Source: CATOSP01 sp965204715
Lineage (GTDB): Bacteria; Chloroflexota; Dehalococcoidia; Lucifugimonadales; UBA3495
NCBI GenBank assembly: GCA_965204715.1
Contig: OZ242009.1
Location: 1,736,001 to 1,800,000 of the forward strand
DNA length: 64,000 nucleotides
Reading direction: 5' to 3'
The notes below the pieces were generated by a model that was given only the letters and a program-made list of their open reading frames with translations, was not told the DNA's origin and did no database searches. The translations under genes and the position numbers were made by a program. Positions 8,301 through 16,690 of this stretch are shown here, in pieces (the stretch's first letter is position 1; every line of letters starts with the position of its first letter).

Positions 8301-10540
8301 TTGAGTGCTGCGACCGGTGCTTCGTACCGCAGAGACGCCAGCCACCAGGGAATCGGCTCCCCGAATGAGTCCCGCTCGTAGAACCGTCTGAGGGCGCGGA
8401 TGAGTCCGGTGACCCTGATGGCGTTGAGCTCAAAGTCCCGCAATCGCTCGCGGAGGTGGTCCTGATACAACGCGGCCGCCTCGCCGATTTCATAGTCGTC
8501 AAAGTCGAGCAGGCTACGGCCGTGGGGTTCCCTGCCCTGTGCCTGTCGCCGCTGCGCCTTTCTCAGGAGCATGTCATGCAGGGCGGAGTAGAGGGCGTGT
8601 CCCCGGATGTCCTGCGCCAGTGTGCCGAAGCCGGGGTCTGAGCCTGGACTCGCCGACCTGTCCTGCCGGACCGGGAGCGGGGCCTGGACCACCCTGCGCC
8701 CCCCGATGTGCCTGTTCAGGAGGCACCAGACCATGTCGCTGCGCCGGGTGTCGGCTCCCTCGATTTCAGCGGCGGCGTTGGGGAACTCCCGCAGGGCGTC
8801 CACGTCGAACACCAGTGTGTTCGGTCCCCTTCTCACCGACGGCACGAGTCCGGCGGCAACATCGGCTCCCCCTGGCTGCACGAGAGGCCGGAATACCTGC
8901 CTGCCCGCCAGGATTTCAGGCAGGCGTGACACCATCTCCTTTAACACGTCCGCTGCTCGCAGCCCTGTCCGGCCTGCCTCGTACCAGAAGGGCGACTCCA
9001 GGTGGCCGGTCTCCGACCGGGAGAGGTCGTAGTAATAGTCGCGCATGTCCAACCGTGCGAGCCTGTTTTCGCCGCTTCGGTCAGGATAGGGTGTGTCCGG
9101 TCCGAGTCCGGTCAACTGCTGTAGGTTGTGGTGGAGGTCGACAAGCTGGGTGCGTATGCAGCCCGGGGCTGGCAGGGGAGGGTCGCCCGTGACCTCCCCT
9201 ATGACAACCTCGTTGCCGGTATCCTTCAGCTTCATGATTGCGGGCACGTAGTCGACTTCACTGGGCTGGATATGGCCGTCCCCCCCGTAGACCAGGCTGT
9301 CCAGACGTACATCGTCATCGAGAATCCACACCACCGCCCCGGGCCGCGGCTTGGCCTCGAGATAGAGGTAGTGCTGGAGCATGGTCCGGCTTGCGGCGAT
9401 GCTCTTGCGCCCGGATAGCTGGTCCGGGGTGGCGGACAGCATTCCTGCCTCGACATCTGAAGCCTGGTCTTCCAGCGTCTTCGCGGTCACGTCGAGCCCT
9501 CGTCCCAGGGCATCGCCGACAGCCTCCCTGAGGGCCTTCCTGGAGGGACCGCCCGGCCCTCCGTTTTCGAGCAGGACCACCTTCAGGGTGACGTCGTCTC
9601 GCCAAGCGATCCTGGTGACCAAGTCATCCATGAGCCGGGAGATTCCGGCGACTTCAGGCGATGTGATTGCTCCGACGACCAGATCCAAGCTCTCGCCGGG
9701 CACAGGATTGTCCCTGGCCGGCCCGGAAACCGGAGGGATGTCCATGGCTGCGTCGGCGTCACAGCCGAACATCTCCCGGCTCCTCCTGAGGAACGCGGCG
9801 CGTTGTTCCCCGGACATGCGCCCGTTGTACTTGCGAAAGAAGCGCGTGAGCCCCAGGCATTTCGCTTCGCTGCCGGGCGTGGATAGCCGCAGGCGGTCCT
9901 CCTCGGCGTAGTGGTGTACCAGGTGTTCCGGGAGGGAGCCGAACCTCACCGAGCGGAGGTCGGCGAGCCGGATGCAGACGTCCCGGTCCGTGGTGCTGGC
10001 AAGCCCCTCGTCGAACCCTCCGGCTTCGAGCAGTATTTGGAGCCTCACGAACAGGTTGGAGCCCTGTATGTGGGGGTTTCTTATAAGAAGTTCGTCCACG
10101 TCGAGGCGGTCCGGTATATCGAGGTATCCTCCACTGTCGTCGAAGCTGCTGTGGTAAACGATCCCGGCGGCGACCATGTCCAGCCCTTGCCGCACCACCG
10201 CTTCTTCACACCGCTCCAGATAGACCGGTTCCCACATGTCGTCGTCATCCAGAGAAGCCACGAAGACCTCCGGCTCGACGGACTGCAGCCAGGAGAGTGC
10301 GGAGTTGCATGCGCCGGAGAGTCCCGGTGTCCGGCGGTTTTCCAGGTAGACCGTGGTCACCCCGCCGGCGCCGAAGCCGGCAATAACCTCCTTGTTGGCG
10401 AACCGCATCTGCGAACCGGAATCGTCCACGACCAACAGGTAGTCGGGAGGCCGCGTCTGGACTTCGACAGAAGCCAGCGCCCGGTTGGCCAGAAGCCCGG
10501 GCCTGCTGTGTGTGGCGATCACCGCGGCTATCTTAATCAT
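5324..10540 (-). CDS. Giant multidomain glycosyltransferase / kinase-like / methyltransferase fusion
   Basis: About 1738 residues; the start is the ATG at 10540 or a GTG one codon earlier. Domains in order: a GT2 glycosyltransferase (about 1-220: AAVIATHSRPG, VVDDSGS, SLDDDDMW); a second GT-like domain (about 280-600) with WILDDDVRLD near residue 405; a protein-kinase-like or lipopolysaccharide-kinase-like domain (about 830-950: GVGEEGAVL, CRNIHPDNLL, LIDYGSD); a class I SAM methyltransferase (about 1010-1170: VLDYGCGDGRLAE, TGYDPDPAMV); a third GT-like domain (about 1220-1430: VSLLIKTCLMEW, LQVDSDLIIA); and a C-terminal GT2 domain (about 1505-1700: VVVDDASTNG, VTLDADDAL). Each domain keeps its signature residues. 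This suggests one polypeptide that builds, phosphorylates and methylates a surface glycan. No membrane segment is visible. The acceptor is unknown. Confidence 0.85.
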   Translation of the reverse strand: MIKIAAVIATHSRPGLLANRALASVEVQTRPPDYLLVVDDSGSQMRFANKEVIAGFGAGGVTTVYLENRRTPGLSGACNSALSWLQSVEPEVFVASLDDDDMWEPVYLERCEEAVVRQGLDMVAAGIVYHSSFDDSGGYLDIPDRLDVDELLIRNPHIQGSNLFVRLQILLEAGGFDEGLASTTDRDVCIRLADLRSVRFGSLPEHLVHHYAEEDRLRLSTPGSEAKCLGLTRFFRKYNGRMSGEQRAAFLRRSREMFGCDADAAMDIPPVSGPARDNPVPGESLDLVVGAITSPEVAGISRLMDDLVTRIAWRDDVTLKVVLLENGGPGGPSRKALREAVGDALGRGLDVTAKTLEDQASDVEAGMLSATPDQLSGRKSIAASRTMLQHYLYLEAKPRPGAVVWILDDDVRLDSLVYGGDGHIQPSEVDYVPAIMKLKDTGNEVVIGEVTGDPPLPAPGCIRTQLVDLHHNLQQLTGLGPDTPYPDRSGENRLARLDMRDYYYDLSRSETGHLESPFWYEAGRTGLRAADVLKEMVSRLPEILAGRQVFRPLVQPGGADVAAGLVPSVRRGPNTLVFDVDALREFPNAAAEIEGADTRRSDMVWCLLNRHIGGRRVVQAPLPVRQDRSASPGSDPGFGTLAQDIRGHALYSALHDMLLRKAQRRQAQGREPHGRSLLDFDDYEIGEAAALYQDHLRERLRDFELNAIRVTGLIRALRRFYERDSFGEPIPWWLASLRYEAPVAALKHFTETLASVYSEGRIEEFVNRLSEEDAAPIRDYFRKLRQTVEQYRANVRLPAEALARTAETFVREEFGTGPLTCLGVGEEGAVLTDGQLAYKYFHSWKPRSMERQVAFLRSLAGKLGGYSTLLDIREVRSRGRQVVTVHPYEAGTKYSGGRLGEILTLLRECREAGIACRNIHPDNLLVTSSGLKLIDYGSDIVPANDREFEQMCRRAFLTYRFHFRSDLKRLMTRSLTDPDLPELAGFGQFLNALDPRGWDELFQRPMADLVLAERPETVLDYGCGDGRLAERLSECGIQATGYDPDPAMVARCLGHVSAARYGGRELLDELRSRSTGFQAVVCSRVLCTIPGSEEFEAILQDLRRLAAGDGTVFVAVCNPFYLPVVSTELAEKHLPRDHEYEHTFQYTKTLSMNGNRRVEVHRSFATYLRAFESAGLHVDKVVELDGTDSRHLRPASEHLVFKLKPSTALPPGDPRPKVSLLIKTCLMEWRSIERLVRHQVGQLEGPVRFAERVIVVDPFMGPFARQYDSPDPAAHHAAMERLVGDGLVDRVVYAPEDPETIRSTFARWFGVESEETHSANGQQLFATLYGFDACTGDYVLQVDSDLIIARADRQHNYLDEMADVLRNDPRALFVSLSICRSGPQPYTCEGPRGDWRVEVRGCLFDRRKLQSALPVANELEGGRFAMPWHRAFDRFIASGEHRSYRGGDPATAFIHVPNDRKSDDDGIADIMDSVERGYVAPVQLDRVELAGSAVDWAGPKRSETFVFVICGRNVDPGRFRRCFESLAVQDCRDWGAVVVDDASTNGFGDYAEVLFRDHADRVTIIRNSTRRGALFNTWNAVTRFCDDPDTVIVTLDADDALLGRHVLDRVRAEYEAGADATVGSMLRLDKEASYPADFNRPRSWRSNVWQHLRTFRKYLFDAIDVEDLKIDGQWIDLANDWAFMVPIVEMAASPRWIPDPLYLYEPSDQKRTVDRDERDSVIARILEKPAYGRFERDR

Positions 10541-10543
10541 CAC

Positions 10544-11047
10544 GCATCGGAGCCGTCAGCATAGAATTTCCGCCCCAGCCTCGGGACGGCGGTACTTACC
10601 GGAGCAAGTATAGCGCGGAACGGATAGTGGGTTACCAGGGAAATATGATGGTCATCATGGAATTCGGGAGTAGTATTCCATCCCGGCATTGGCTTGTCCG
10701 GGTCCCAGGGCATCCTCCTTTGCTACTCCGGCCATGTATGTGCACTGGATGCACCAGTTCTTGAAGTTGCTGCGACACGGGGAGCAGGCGGAAATTCCAG
10801 GGCCCTGACGCAGCGCGACTTGGAGGACGTCAGTCATGGGTTCGGAGGTCCTCTCGAAGGGCGACGCTCCACTGTCCCAACGGCCAGTTGCCAGCAACCC
10901 GCACAGGCGCTCCAAAGCGCAGCCCGACAGGACACACGGCGTTCAGTCGGGTTGGCACAGATACGGGATCCCCGTATGTTTCGGACCACAAGGCCAGCCC
11001 GATATTGTGGGACGTGTGGTGGTCAGCACCTGCACTTGCTCTCGACC
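10544..11047. other. Intergenic stretch between giant glycosyltransferase and integrase; no convincing gene
   Basis: About 500 bases. The only notable frame is on the minus strand, 10655-10915, whose last 60 residues include CSPCRSNFKNWCIQC, a possible two-knuckle zinc motif. It has no recognisable family and a competing overlapping frame, so it is not called as a gene. The stretch is the likely place for the left end of the element because the integrase stops at its edge, but I found no repeat matching the right side of the window. Confidence 0.4.
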
Positions 11048-12082
11048 TCACAGTCTAACCCGGGGTTTCCCCTGGCTGCGTTGGCGGTTCGACTTATGGG
11101 TCGCAGATGCCCGTCCCAACCGGTCTCCCGGGCTGACCTGCCGGTGAAACTCCCGGGCATCCTCTTCACCCAGCGTCCGGAAGTACGTCTCAGGTATCTT
11201 CTTCCATCCGCCGACTATCTTCAGGACCTGCTCCGGCATCCCAGCCCGCAGGGCATTGATCGCGTAGGAATGGCGGGACCTGTGGGGATGCATGGCCTCG
11301 ATGCTGGCCCGCTTCGCTAGGCGCTTCAGTATCTGGCAAATCCCATTGGGCAGTAGAGATTCCCCCTGCTCGGACACCCACAATGCCTTTGCGTGGGACA
11401 TCAGGGTTTCTCGCTCCTGCATGTAGTCCAACAGCACGGACCTGGCCGAGTCGCCAATCGGCATCCTCCTTTCTTTCCGGCCCTTGCCCATGACCAGCAG
11501 AGTGCCACTGGTCAGGTCCACGTCCTCAAGTCGCAACCCGGCTATCTCGGCCAGCCGTCCCGGCGTGTCCCAAAACGAGTACAGGATCGCCCGGTCACGA
11601 ACCAAGCGGAAACGGTGAGCCGGCGTTCTGGCGAGGACGGGGTCAGCAAGGGTCAACAGGTCCCGCATCTGGCTTTCGGTGATCACGGGGACCGTTTTCT
11701 CCTCCAACCTGGGAGCGCTGATGGAGAGCATGGGATTTTGGTCGTTGAGCCTGCGTTCCACCAGCCAATTGAAAAACCGGTTCAGGCGGCGGTACTGGGC
11801 GTTGATGTGCCCCTTGGACAGCTTCCTGGGTTCGGCGTAGGTCCGTTCCCCGAACCAGCTCACGCGGTCCTGGAGGTACGAGAGGTATTCCTCCAGGTGT
11901 TCGGTGGTGATCTCCTGAACGCCGGGCCACCCATGCTCCTCGGCGTACAGGGCGGCCATAGCCACAGTGGTTTCGAGGCTGGCGAGGTATCCGTCGGAGT
12001 ACCGGTTGGAAGCCTTCAGGCTGCTGAGAAACCGTTTGCCGTAAGCGCGAAGACTGTGGTCAAAAACCTGCTTGACGACCAT
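11048..12082 (-). CDS. Tyrosine recombinase / phage-type integrase
   Basis: Predicted 344 residues. The N-terminal part (about 1-130) is a SAM-like core-binding domain. The catalytic domain follows with the expected residues: Arg in DTPGRLAEIAGLRLEDVD (near 174), Lys in VMGKGRKERRMP, the HxxR box in HPHRSRHSYAINAL (near 267-270), GGWKK in place of the usual GH, and the nucleophilic Tyr in ETYFRTLG (near 300). Such enzymes cut and rejoin DNA at attachment sites for integration and excision or resolve dimers. It faces away from the cargo and marks the left side of the accessory region, so it is the best candidate for the element integrase. A general XerC/D-like role is the alternative. Confidence 0.88.
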   Translation of the reverse strand: MVVKQVFDHSLRAYGKRFLSSLKASNRYSDGYLASLETTVAMAALYAEEHGWPGVQEITTEHLEEYLSYLQDRVSWFGERTYAEPRKLSKGHINAQYRRLNRFFNWLVERRLNDQNPMLSISAPRLEEKTVPVITESQMRDLLTLADPVLARTPAHRFRLVRDRAILYSFWDTPGRLAEIAGLRLEDVDLTSGTLLVMGKGRKERRMPIGDSARSVLLDYMQERETLMSHAKALWVSEQGESLLPNGICQILKRLAKRASIEAMHPHRSRHSYAINALRAGMPEQVLKIVGGWKKIPETYFRTLGEEDAREFHRQVSPGDRLGRASATHKSNRQRSQGKPRVRL

Positions 12083-12255
12083 TCATCTGGTGGCACCTGA
12101 GAGAGAAAGCCGTCATTTTGTATCTGATTTTACCAGAAGCTGTGGGGAAAGTGGGCCGAAGTGTACCATATTGCGAACTTTTCGGTGGGAGGTCCAGCTT
12201 TAAGCGGTCCTGTTTGGTGGACAAGAAAGCACCGCCGATTTAATTCTGGCAAATT

Positions 12256-12284
12256 TTGACATACGCTTCCACTTGCAGCATACT
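12256..12284 (+). promoter_or_regulatory. Sigma70-type promoter upstream of the RHH gene
   Basis: TTGACA at 12256-12261 and CATACT at 12279-12284 are separated by exactly 17 bases. The -35 box is consensus and the -10 box matches four of six. It points right, about 50 bases ahead of the RHH start, and could drive the RHH-TGT-helicase-nuclease set. Confidence 0.6.
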
Positions 12285-12336
12285 GATGCACCATGCAGCA
12301 TTGCTAAGACATTGGCTGGCATTCAATAGAGGACAT

Positions 12337-12537
12337 ATGCCAAATAGTAGTCGGATTTCCATAAGCCTCTCCGATACTGAACACGCCCAACTACGGGAAC
12401 TATCAGCCAAGCACCGAGTGTCAGTGTCTTGGCTTGGGCGGCAAGCAATCGTCGAATTCCTAGAAAACTATGGACACAGGGATATTCGCTCTCCCTTATC
12501 TGAGGCAAGCATGAGACAAACTGCCCGCGACCAGTGA
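12337..12537 (+). CDS. Small ribbon-helix-helix (CopG/Arc-like) DNA-binding protein
   Basis: Predicted 66 residues from the ATG at 12337, where an AGAGGAC site sits upstream. A longer start at 12256 would overlap the promoter. The sequence RISISLSDTEHAQLRELSAKHRVSVSWLGRQAIVEFLENY has the strand-helix-helix pattern of RHH repressors: a short beta strand with alternating hydrophobics, a helix, then SVSWLGRQAIVEFL as helix two. These bind operators as dimers and usually autoregulate. Being the first gene after the promoter, it is a likely regulator of the deazaguanine set. Confidence 0.65.
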   Translation: MPNSSRISISLSDTEHAQLRELSAKHRVSVSWLGRQAIVEFLENYGHRDIRSPLSEASMRQTARDQ

Positions 12538-12640
12538 TGTACCAAATTGTCAGCACCAAGAAGCCCCCGATGCCATCTTCGGCAAGCACGGGTATTCTCG
12601 TCCCACGACTACATTGGCGGCAACCTTGGGCGAACGCTTC

Positions 12641-12763
12641 ATGGTTACCAAAGGTTACGAACTGTTGCAACTCAATGAGCCTTGTGCGGCACTCACACGT
12701 CGGACTCGGCGCGATCAAGGAAGCAGGCGTCTGGAGTTAAGCCTCCTAAACGGCGCCAAATGA
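12641..12763 (+). CDS. Possible small ORF between RHH and TGT genes
   Basis: ATG at 12641, 40 residues (MVTKGYELLQLNE, then ALTRRTRRDQGSRR). The same frame is open back to about 12510 without a clear start, and the reading looks protein-like and Arg-rich at its end. It could be the tail of a decayed gene. No family recognised. Confidence 0.2.
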   Translation: MVTKGYELLQLNEPCAALTRRTRRDQGSRRLELSLLNGAK

Positions 12764-12803
12764 AAGTCCCACAAGAGAACCAACAGAACCTGGAGGCACC
12801 CCA

Positions 12804-14486
12804 GTGACTAACAAGTTGCTTATTTTGAACTGCTCAGAAGCTAAAAGGGAAACCGAGAAGCCGCTGCCTGCCCTCGAAGTGTACGATGGCCCTTACTATA
12901 GAGTGCTGAGAAAATACCTGCGAGAGTATCAATGGCCCGAGAACGTATCCATAAGCACTCTGTCCGCCAAACATGGGCTTATCGGCGTAATCACTGATAT
13001 CCGAACATATAACATGCGGATGAACCGTAAGCAAGCTGAGGCTAAGGCACAAGACTGCAGCAGAGTCCTACACAAGTGGGCCAGTGACCACAGCAGTGCC
13101 CACGTAGCAGTGGGCAACGAATACGCACCGGCTATCGCACCGGCGCTTCAATGCTCAGGACTTGACACTGAACACTTCCGCGGTGCCATAGGGCTCAAAC
13201 AAAGTCAAGTTAAGGCGTTTCTCCATGGGCAACCCGCCAAACGCAGGGAACGAGCAGTCCCCGAGCGCAGACCCGGACCCCTGCGCTACTTTTTGCCGGA
13301 CTGGGATGACCTGCTGGACCCGGGGTTTGATTTTGAAAACGACGAGTTTTCCGGCTCAGACCGGACGATGCGCGGAGACCTGCATTGCAATTCCCTGATG
13401 CAGCCAGCACCGATGTGCGACGGAATACTGGTCAGCCTGGCGCAGCACCAGACCTCCAAGGGTCCATTGCGCAAACTCGAAGGTACTGAAAGTGCATCTC
13501 TTGCCCCGATTAGATTGAGGGAGTTTTACGGCCTCCGGGGCGGCCAAATGTTGTTCGGAGATTGCGGTGCCTTCAGCTACGTCAACGAAGAAACTCCATC
13601 AATTTCCACAGACCAAGCCATCGCACTTTACGACCTTTACAACTTCGACATGGGAGCCTCCGTGGACCACATTCCATTCGCCGTCTTCTCCGAGGAAGAA
13701 AGGCAGCGGCGAGTGGAGATCAGTTGCCAGAACGCCGAGGAATTCATCAACGCGTGGGCCAGTCGCGGAAAGCCTTTCACTCCAGTCGGTTCTATTCAAG
13801 GAGTCAGCGCGGAACAATATGCGGAGAACGTGCAAAAGTACTACGAAATGGGATACCGCCATTTGGCAATCGGAGGGATGGTGCCGCTTAAAGACCAAGC
13901 GGTGTTGGAGATAGTTCGGGCGATAAGTGAGACTGCCAACCGGTTGCCTCAGCAGCCTTGGATCCACTTATTCGGCATATATCGCCCCAAACTGCAACCT
14001 GAGTTCCGGGCTTTGGGAGTAGACAGCTTTGATAGCGCATCGTACTTCCGGAAGGCGTGGCTCCGTTCGGACCAGAACTACTACAGCGCAGATGGTCAAT
14101 GGTACGCTGCCATCAGGGTGCCAATGACCAAGGACCCTCGAACCCGAAAGAAATTGACGCAGACCATGGCAGACACAACTGGCTTGGAGGACCAGGAAAA
14201 GTCGGTACTACGCCTGCTAAACCAATACGGCAAGGGTACGGTCGGCGTCGACGATGTACTAGACGCGGTGCTTGCCTACGACGAGCGTTTACATCGCTCC
14301 AGCGAGATCTCGTCTATGAGGGACAAGTACCGAAGGACACTGGAGGACAAACCTTGGTTAAAATGTCGATGCACGTTTTGCAGCGAACTGGGCATCCATA
14401 TCCTAATCTTTCGCGGGGGAAACCGTAACAAGCGTCGAGGCGCTCACAATACGGCTATGTTGTACGGGGGCCTAGCGGTCAGCTAA
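12804..14486 (+). CDS. DUF6884-tRNA-guanine-transglycosylase-like fusion (DpdA/Cap10-like deazaguanine transferase)
   Basis: Predicted 560 residues from a GTG at 12804, seven bases after a clean GGAGG. Residues 1-130 are a DUF6884-type domain (LLILNCSEAKRE, LEVYDGPYYR, LSAKHGLI), related to the YaaA fold. Residues about 230-450 form a TGT barrel: GDCGAFSY near 252 supplies the proton-acceptor Asp and GASVDHIPF near 287 the nucleophile Asp, with a GYRHLAIGGMVPL motif later. Near residue 520 CRCTFC followed 21 residues later by His copies the TGT zinc site. TGT relatives swap guanine for a 7-deazaguanine; DpdA does so in DNA and Cap10 is an accessory of type IV CBASS. With QueC and nucleases nearby, a defence role is likely. 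The substrate is not proven. Confidence 0.82.
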   Translation: MTNKLLILNCSEAKRETEKPLPALEVYDGPYYRVLRKYLREYQWPENVSISTLSAKHGLIGVITDIRTYNMRMNRKQAEAKAQDCSRVLHKWASDHSSAHVAVGNEYAPAIAPALQCSGLDTEHFRGAIGLKQSQVKAFLHGQPAKRRERAVPERRPGPLRYFLPDWDDLLDPGFDFENDEFSGSDRTMRGDLHCNSLMQPAPMCDGILVSLAQHQTSKGPLRKLEGTESASLAPIRLREFYGLRGGQMLFGDCGAFSYVNEETPSISTDQAIALYDLYNFDMGASVDHIPFAVFSEEERQRRVEISCQNAEEFINAWASRGKPFTPVGSIQGVSAEQYAENVQKYYEMGYRHLAIGGMVPLKDQAVLEIVRAISETANRLPQQPWIHLFGIYRPKLQPEFRALGVDSFDSASYFRKAWLRSDQNYYSADGQWYAAIRVPMTKDPRTRKKLTQTMADTTGLEDQEKSVLRLLNQYGKGTVGVDDVLDAVLAYDERLHRSSEISSMRDKYRRTLEDKPWLKCRCTFCSELGIHILIFRGGNRNKRRGAHNTAMLYGGLAVS

Positions 14487-14505
14487 CTGTGGTCAAAGAG
14501 GGCAA

Positions 14506-16680
14506 ATGTTAATCACACTACCAGAACTGATAGCGGGCATCGAAGCCAAGAATGGCTTTGCCCTCGACCAGGCTCAAAAAGACGCGATTGGGTACGGTCA
14601 GGGTCCGTTGCTGATAGCAGCGGGTCCCGGGACCGGCAAGACTGAGGTCTTGGTAGCCCGTTGCCTGAAGTTTATCTGCTGTGACGGTGTGGACCCCGGG
14701 TCTATCATCTTGACTACGTTCACAGAGAAAGCTGCCACGAACCTTGAAGACCGCCTGGCGGAAGCTTTGCTTTCCCTGTCACAGCAATACCCTCAAATAA
14801 CTGCCATTGACCCTTCAGGACTGAGGATAGGAACCCTCCACGGGTTATGCAACAGAATCTTGCAGGAGTACCGTTACACGGAGTATCAGAATCTTCGCTT
14901 GCTGGACGAGATGGAGACTGCGTTGCTGATCCATCGATTGGTGGAACGCAATGTTGATGGCGGAGTCAAGGCAGACATTGAAAACCAGTTTGGCTACATT
15001 TTCGGTAGAAATCCCAACCGGAGCAAGAGTAGATGGGATTGGTCCTTGGCCTTGATGACGTTATTTAACCGGCTGATTGAGGACCAGGTTGACTTGGGCA
15101 GGCTACAGGCGGCGGGAGGACCGTGGGATGCCCTGCATCAAGCGTATCAGATTTACGACCAAGAACTAGATGGAGCTTATTCGTGTGACTTCGCGCATCT
15201 CCTGCGGCACTTTCTTGAGTTCCTCGGAACGGGGCAGGGCAATACGTTTTTGGAGGGGAGCGGAGACGTTCGCCCGCCACTGACACATGTCTTGGTCGAC
15301 GAATATCAGGATACGAACCCTATCCAGGAGTCCATCTATTTCCGGCTTTGTGATGCCCTCCCACATAATATCACCGTGGTAGGGGATGACGACCAGGCAC
15401 TGTACCGGTTCCGTGGGGGTACGGTCGAGTGTATGGTCGGGTTTTCTTCGCTCTGCCAGACGCGGTGGAACATAAACCCTAAAGTGGTTTACTTGTCAGA
15501 TAACCATCGCTCCGACGAGGATATTGTAAAGTGGTGCAACGATTACATAGGATCGTTTCCCCAGATGGCACTACCTAACGTCCGTATTTCTCACAAACCT
15601 CCTCTTAGTTCATCTTTGGGACGGACTGGTACACACCCAGCCGTGGGATTGATCAGGAAAGGAACCGTCGGTGCTTGCGCTGCGGAAGTAGCCAACCTAA
15701 CTAGGGATTTGCTAGCCAACGGCGTCATTCAAGACTACTCCCAATGCGTACTGTTACTGCGCAGCGCGCAGAACTCGGCTCATTATGCGGGACCATACCA
15801 AGCCGCGTTGGAAGCTCAGAATATCCCCGTGTATAACCCGCGGTCCAAGGACTACCTGGAACAAGCCGAAGTCGCTCAGTGCCTGGGGGCCTTCGTCCGT
15901 ATAATAGATCCCCAATTGAACCACCTACAGGCGGTTCTGGGGCGTTCCGCGTCGTTAGTTCAGAATTGGGTTGACGAATACGATGCCCTCGCTCCGAATA
16001 GCATCGAATTGGCCAATTATGTCTCCAATGGTGCGGGCGCAGTAAGGGCAAAAGGCACCGGCGAGCTTATAACTGCTGATACTCCCACCATCCTGTACAG
16101 AATTCTGTCCCATCAGCCGTTCGTTGGCTATCAGGCCAATCCCGAAAGGGATTTGCGTCTCAGTAAGCTGACAAGGCTTTTCGAAGCATTTTGCGCTCAG
16201 TATGGACGCCAACTGCGAACGGATGACATTGTTGCGGGCGAATTGCCGGGTTGGTGGTACGGCAATTTCTACTATGGACTCTGCGGGTATTTGGCCCAGG
16301 AGCGGTTGAACGACGATGAAGATGAGGATGTGGTATGCCCGACAGGCTATTTCCCCATAATGACCGTCCACCAAGCCAAGGGTCTGGAGTTTGAGTTCGT
16401 GTTCGTAGGCAACTTAGGGATCAGCGTCTGGGACAGTAGCGCCCACCATCTGGAGCAGGACTTGAGGCCGTTTCGACACAACCCGCCAGCAGTCGTTCAT
16501 CCCATCGCTGACGCTCAATGGCACGATGACATTCGGCAACACTTCGTTGCTTACTCGCGCGCAAAGTTCGCTCTAGTCCTGGTCGCGAGCAATAGTCAGA
16601 TTCGCAAGGGAGCGAACGAGACCGCCTCGTTCGGGGGACAGGGTGGCGGCTGGGTGCGCCAAAACGCGCTGACGCTTTAG
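14506..16680 (+). CDS. UvrD/PcrA-type superfamily 1 DNA helicase
   Basis: Predicted 724 residues, 19 bases after the TGT-like gene. All SF1A motifs are visible: LDQAQKDAI (Q-like), Walker A AAGPGTGKTEV (about 38-46), TTFTEKAATNLEDRL, Walker B VDEYQDTNPIQ (about 265), GDDDQALYRFRGG, SDNHRS, VHQAKGLEFEFVFVGN (about 621) and VAYSRAKFALVLVAS. It should translocate along and unwind DNA using ATP. Its length and its partner nuclease gene 10 bases downstream resemble a split AddA/AddB-like or Cas4-like pair, which could act as the DNA-degrading arm of the island. Codon use and GC are lower than in the element core. Confidence 0.88.
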   Translation: MLITLPELIAGIEAKNGFALDQAQKDAIGYGQGPLLIAAGPGTGKTEVLVARCLKFICCDGVDPGSIILTTFTEKAATNLEDRLAEALLSLSQQYPQITAIDPSGLRIGTLHGLCNRILQEYRYTEYQNLRLLDEMETALLIHRLVERNVDGGVKADIENQFGYIFGRNPNRSKSRWDWSLALMTLFNRLIEDQVDLGRLQAAGGPWDALHQAYQIYDQELDGAYSCDFAHLLRHFLEFLGTGQGNTFLEGSGDVRPPLTHVLVDEYQDTNPIQESIYFRLCDALPHNITVVGDDDQALYRFRGGTVECMVGFSSLCQTRWNINPKVVYLSDNHRSDEDIVKWCNDYIGSFPQMALPNVRISHKPPLSSSLGRTGTHPAVGLIRKGTVGACAAEVANLTRDLLANGVIQDYSQCVLLLRSAQNSAHYAGPYQAALEAQNIPVYNPRSKDYLEQAEVAQCLGAFVRIIDPQLNHLQAVLGRSASLVQNWVDEYDALAPNSIELANYVSNGAGAVRAKGTGELITADTPTILYRILSHQPFVGYQANPERDLRLSKLTRLFEAFCAQYGRQLRTDDIVAGELPGWWYGNFYYGLCGYLAQERLNDDEDEDVVCPTGYFPIMTVHQAKGLEFEFVFVGNLGISVWDSSAHHLEQDLRPFRHNPPAVVHPIADAQWHDDIRQHFVAYSRAKFALVLVASNSQIRKGANETASFGGQGGGWVRQNALTL

Positions 16681-16690
16681 GTGAATTGCT

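Noticed and set aside
10655..10915. Minus-strand 86-residue frame with CSPC and CIQC
   Set aside because: No start context, no family, and a second overlapping frame on the same strand looks equally plausible.
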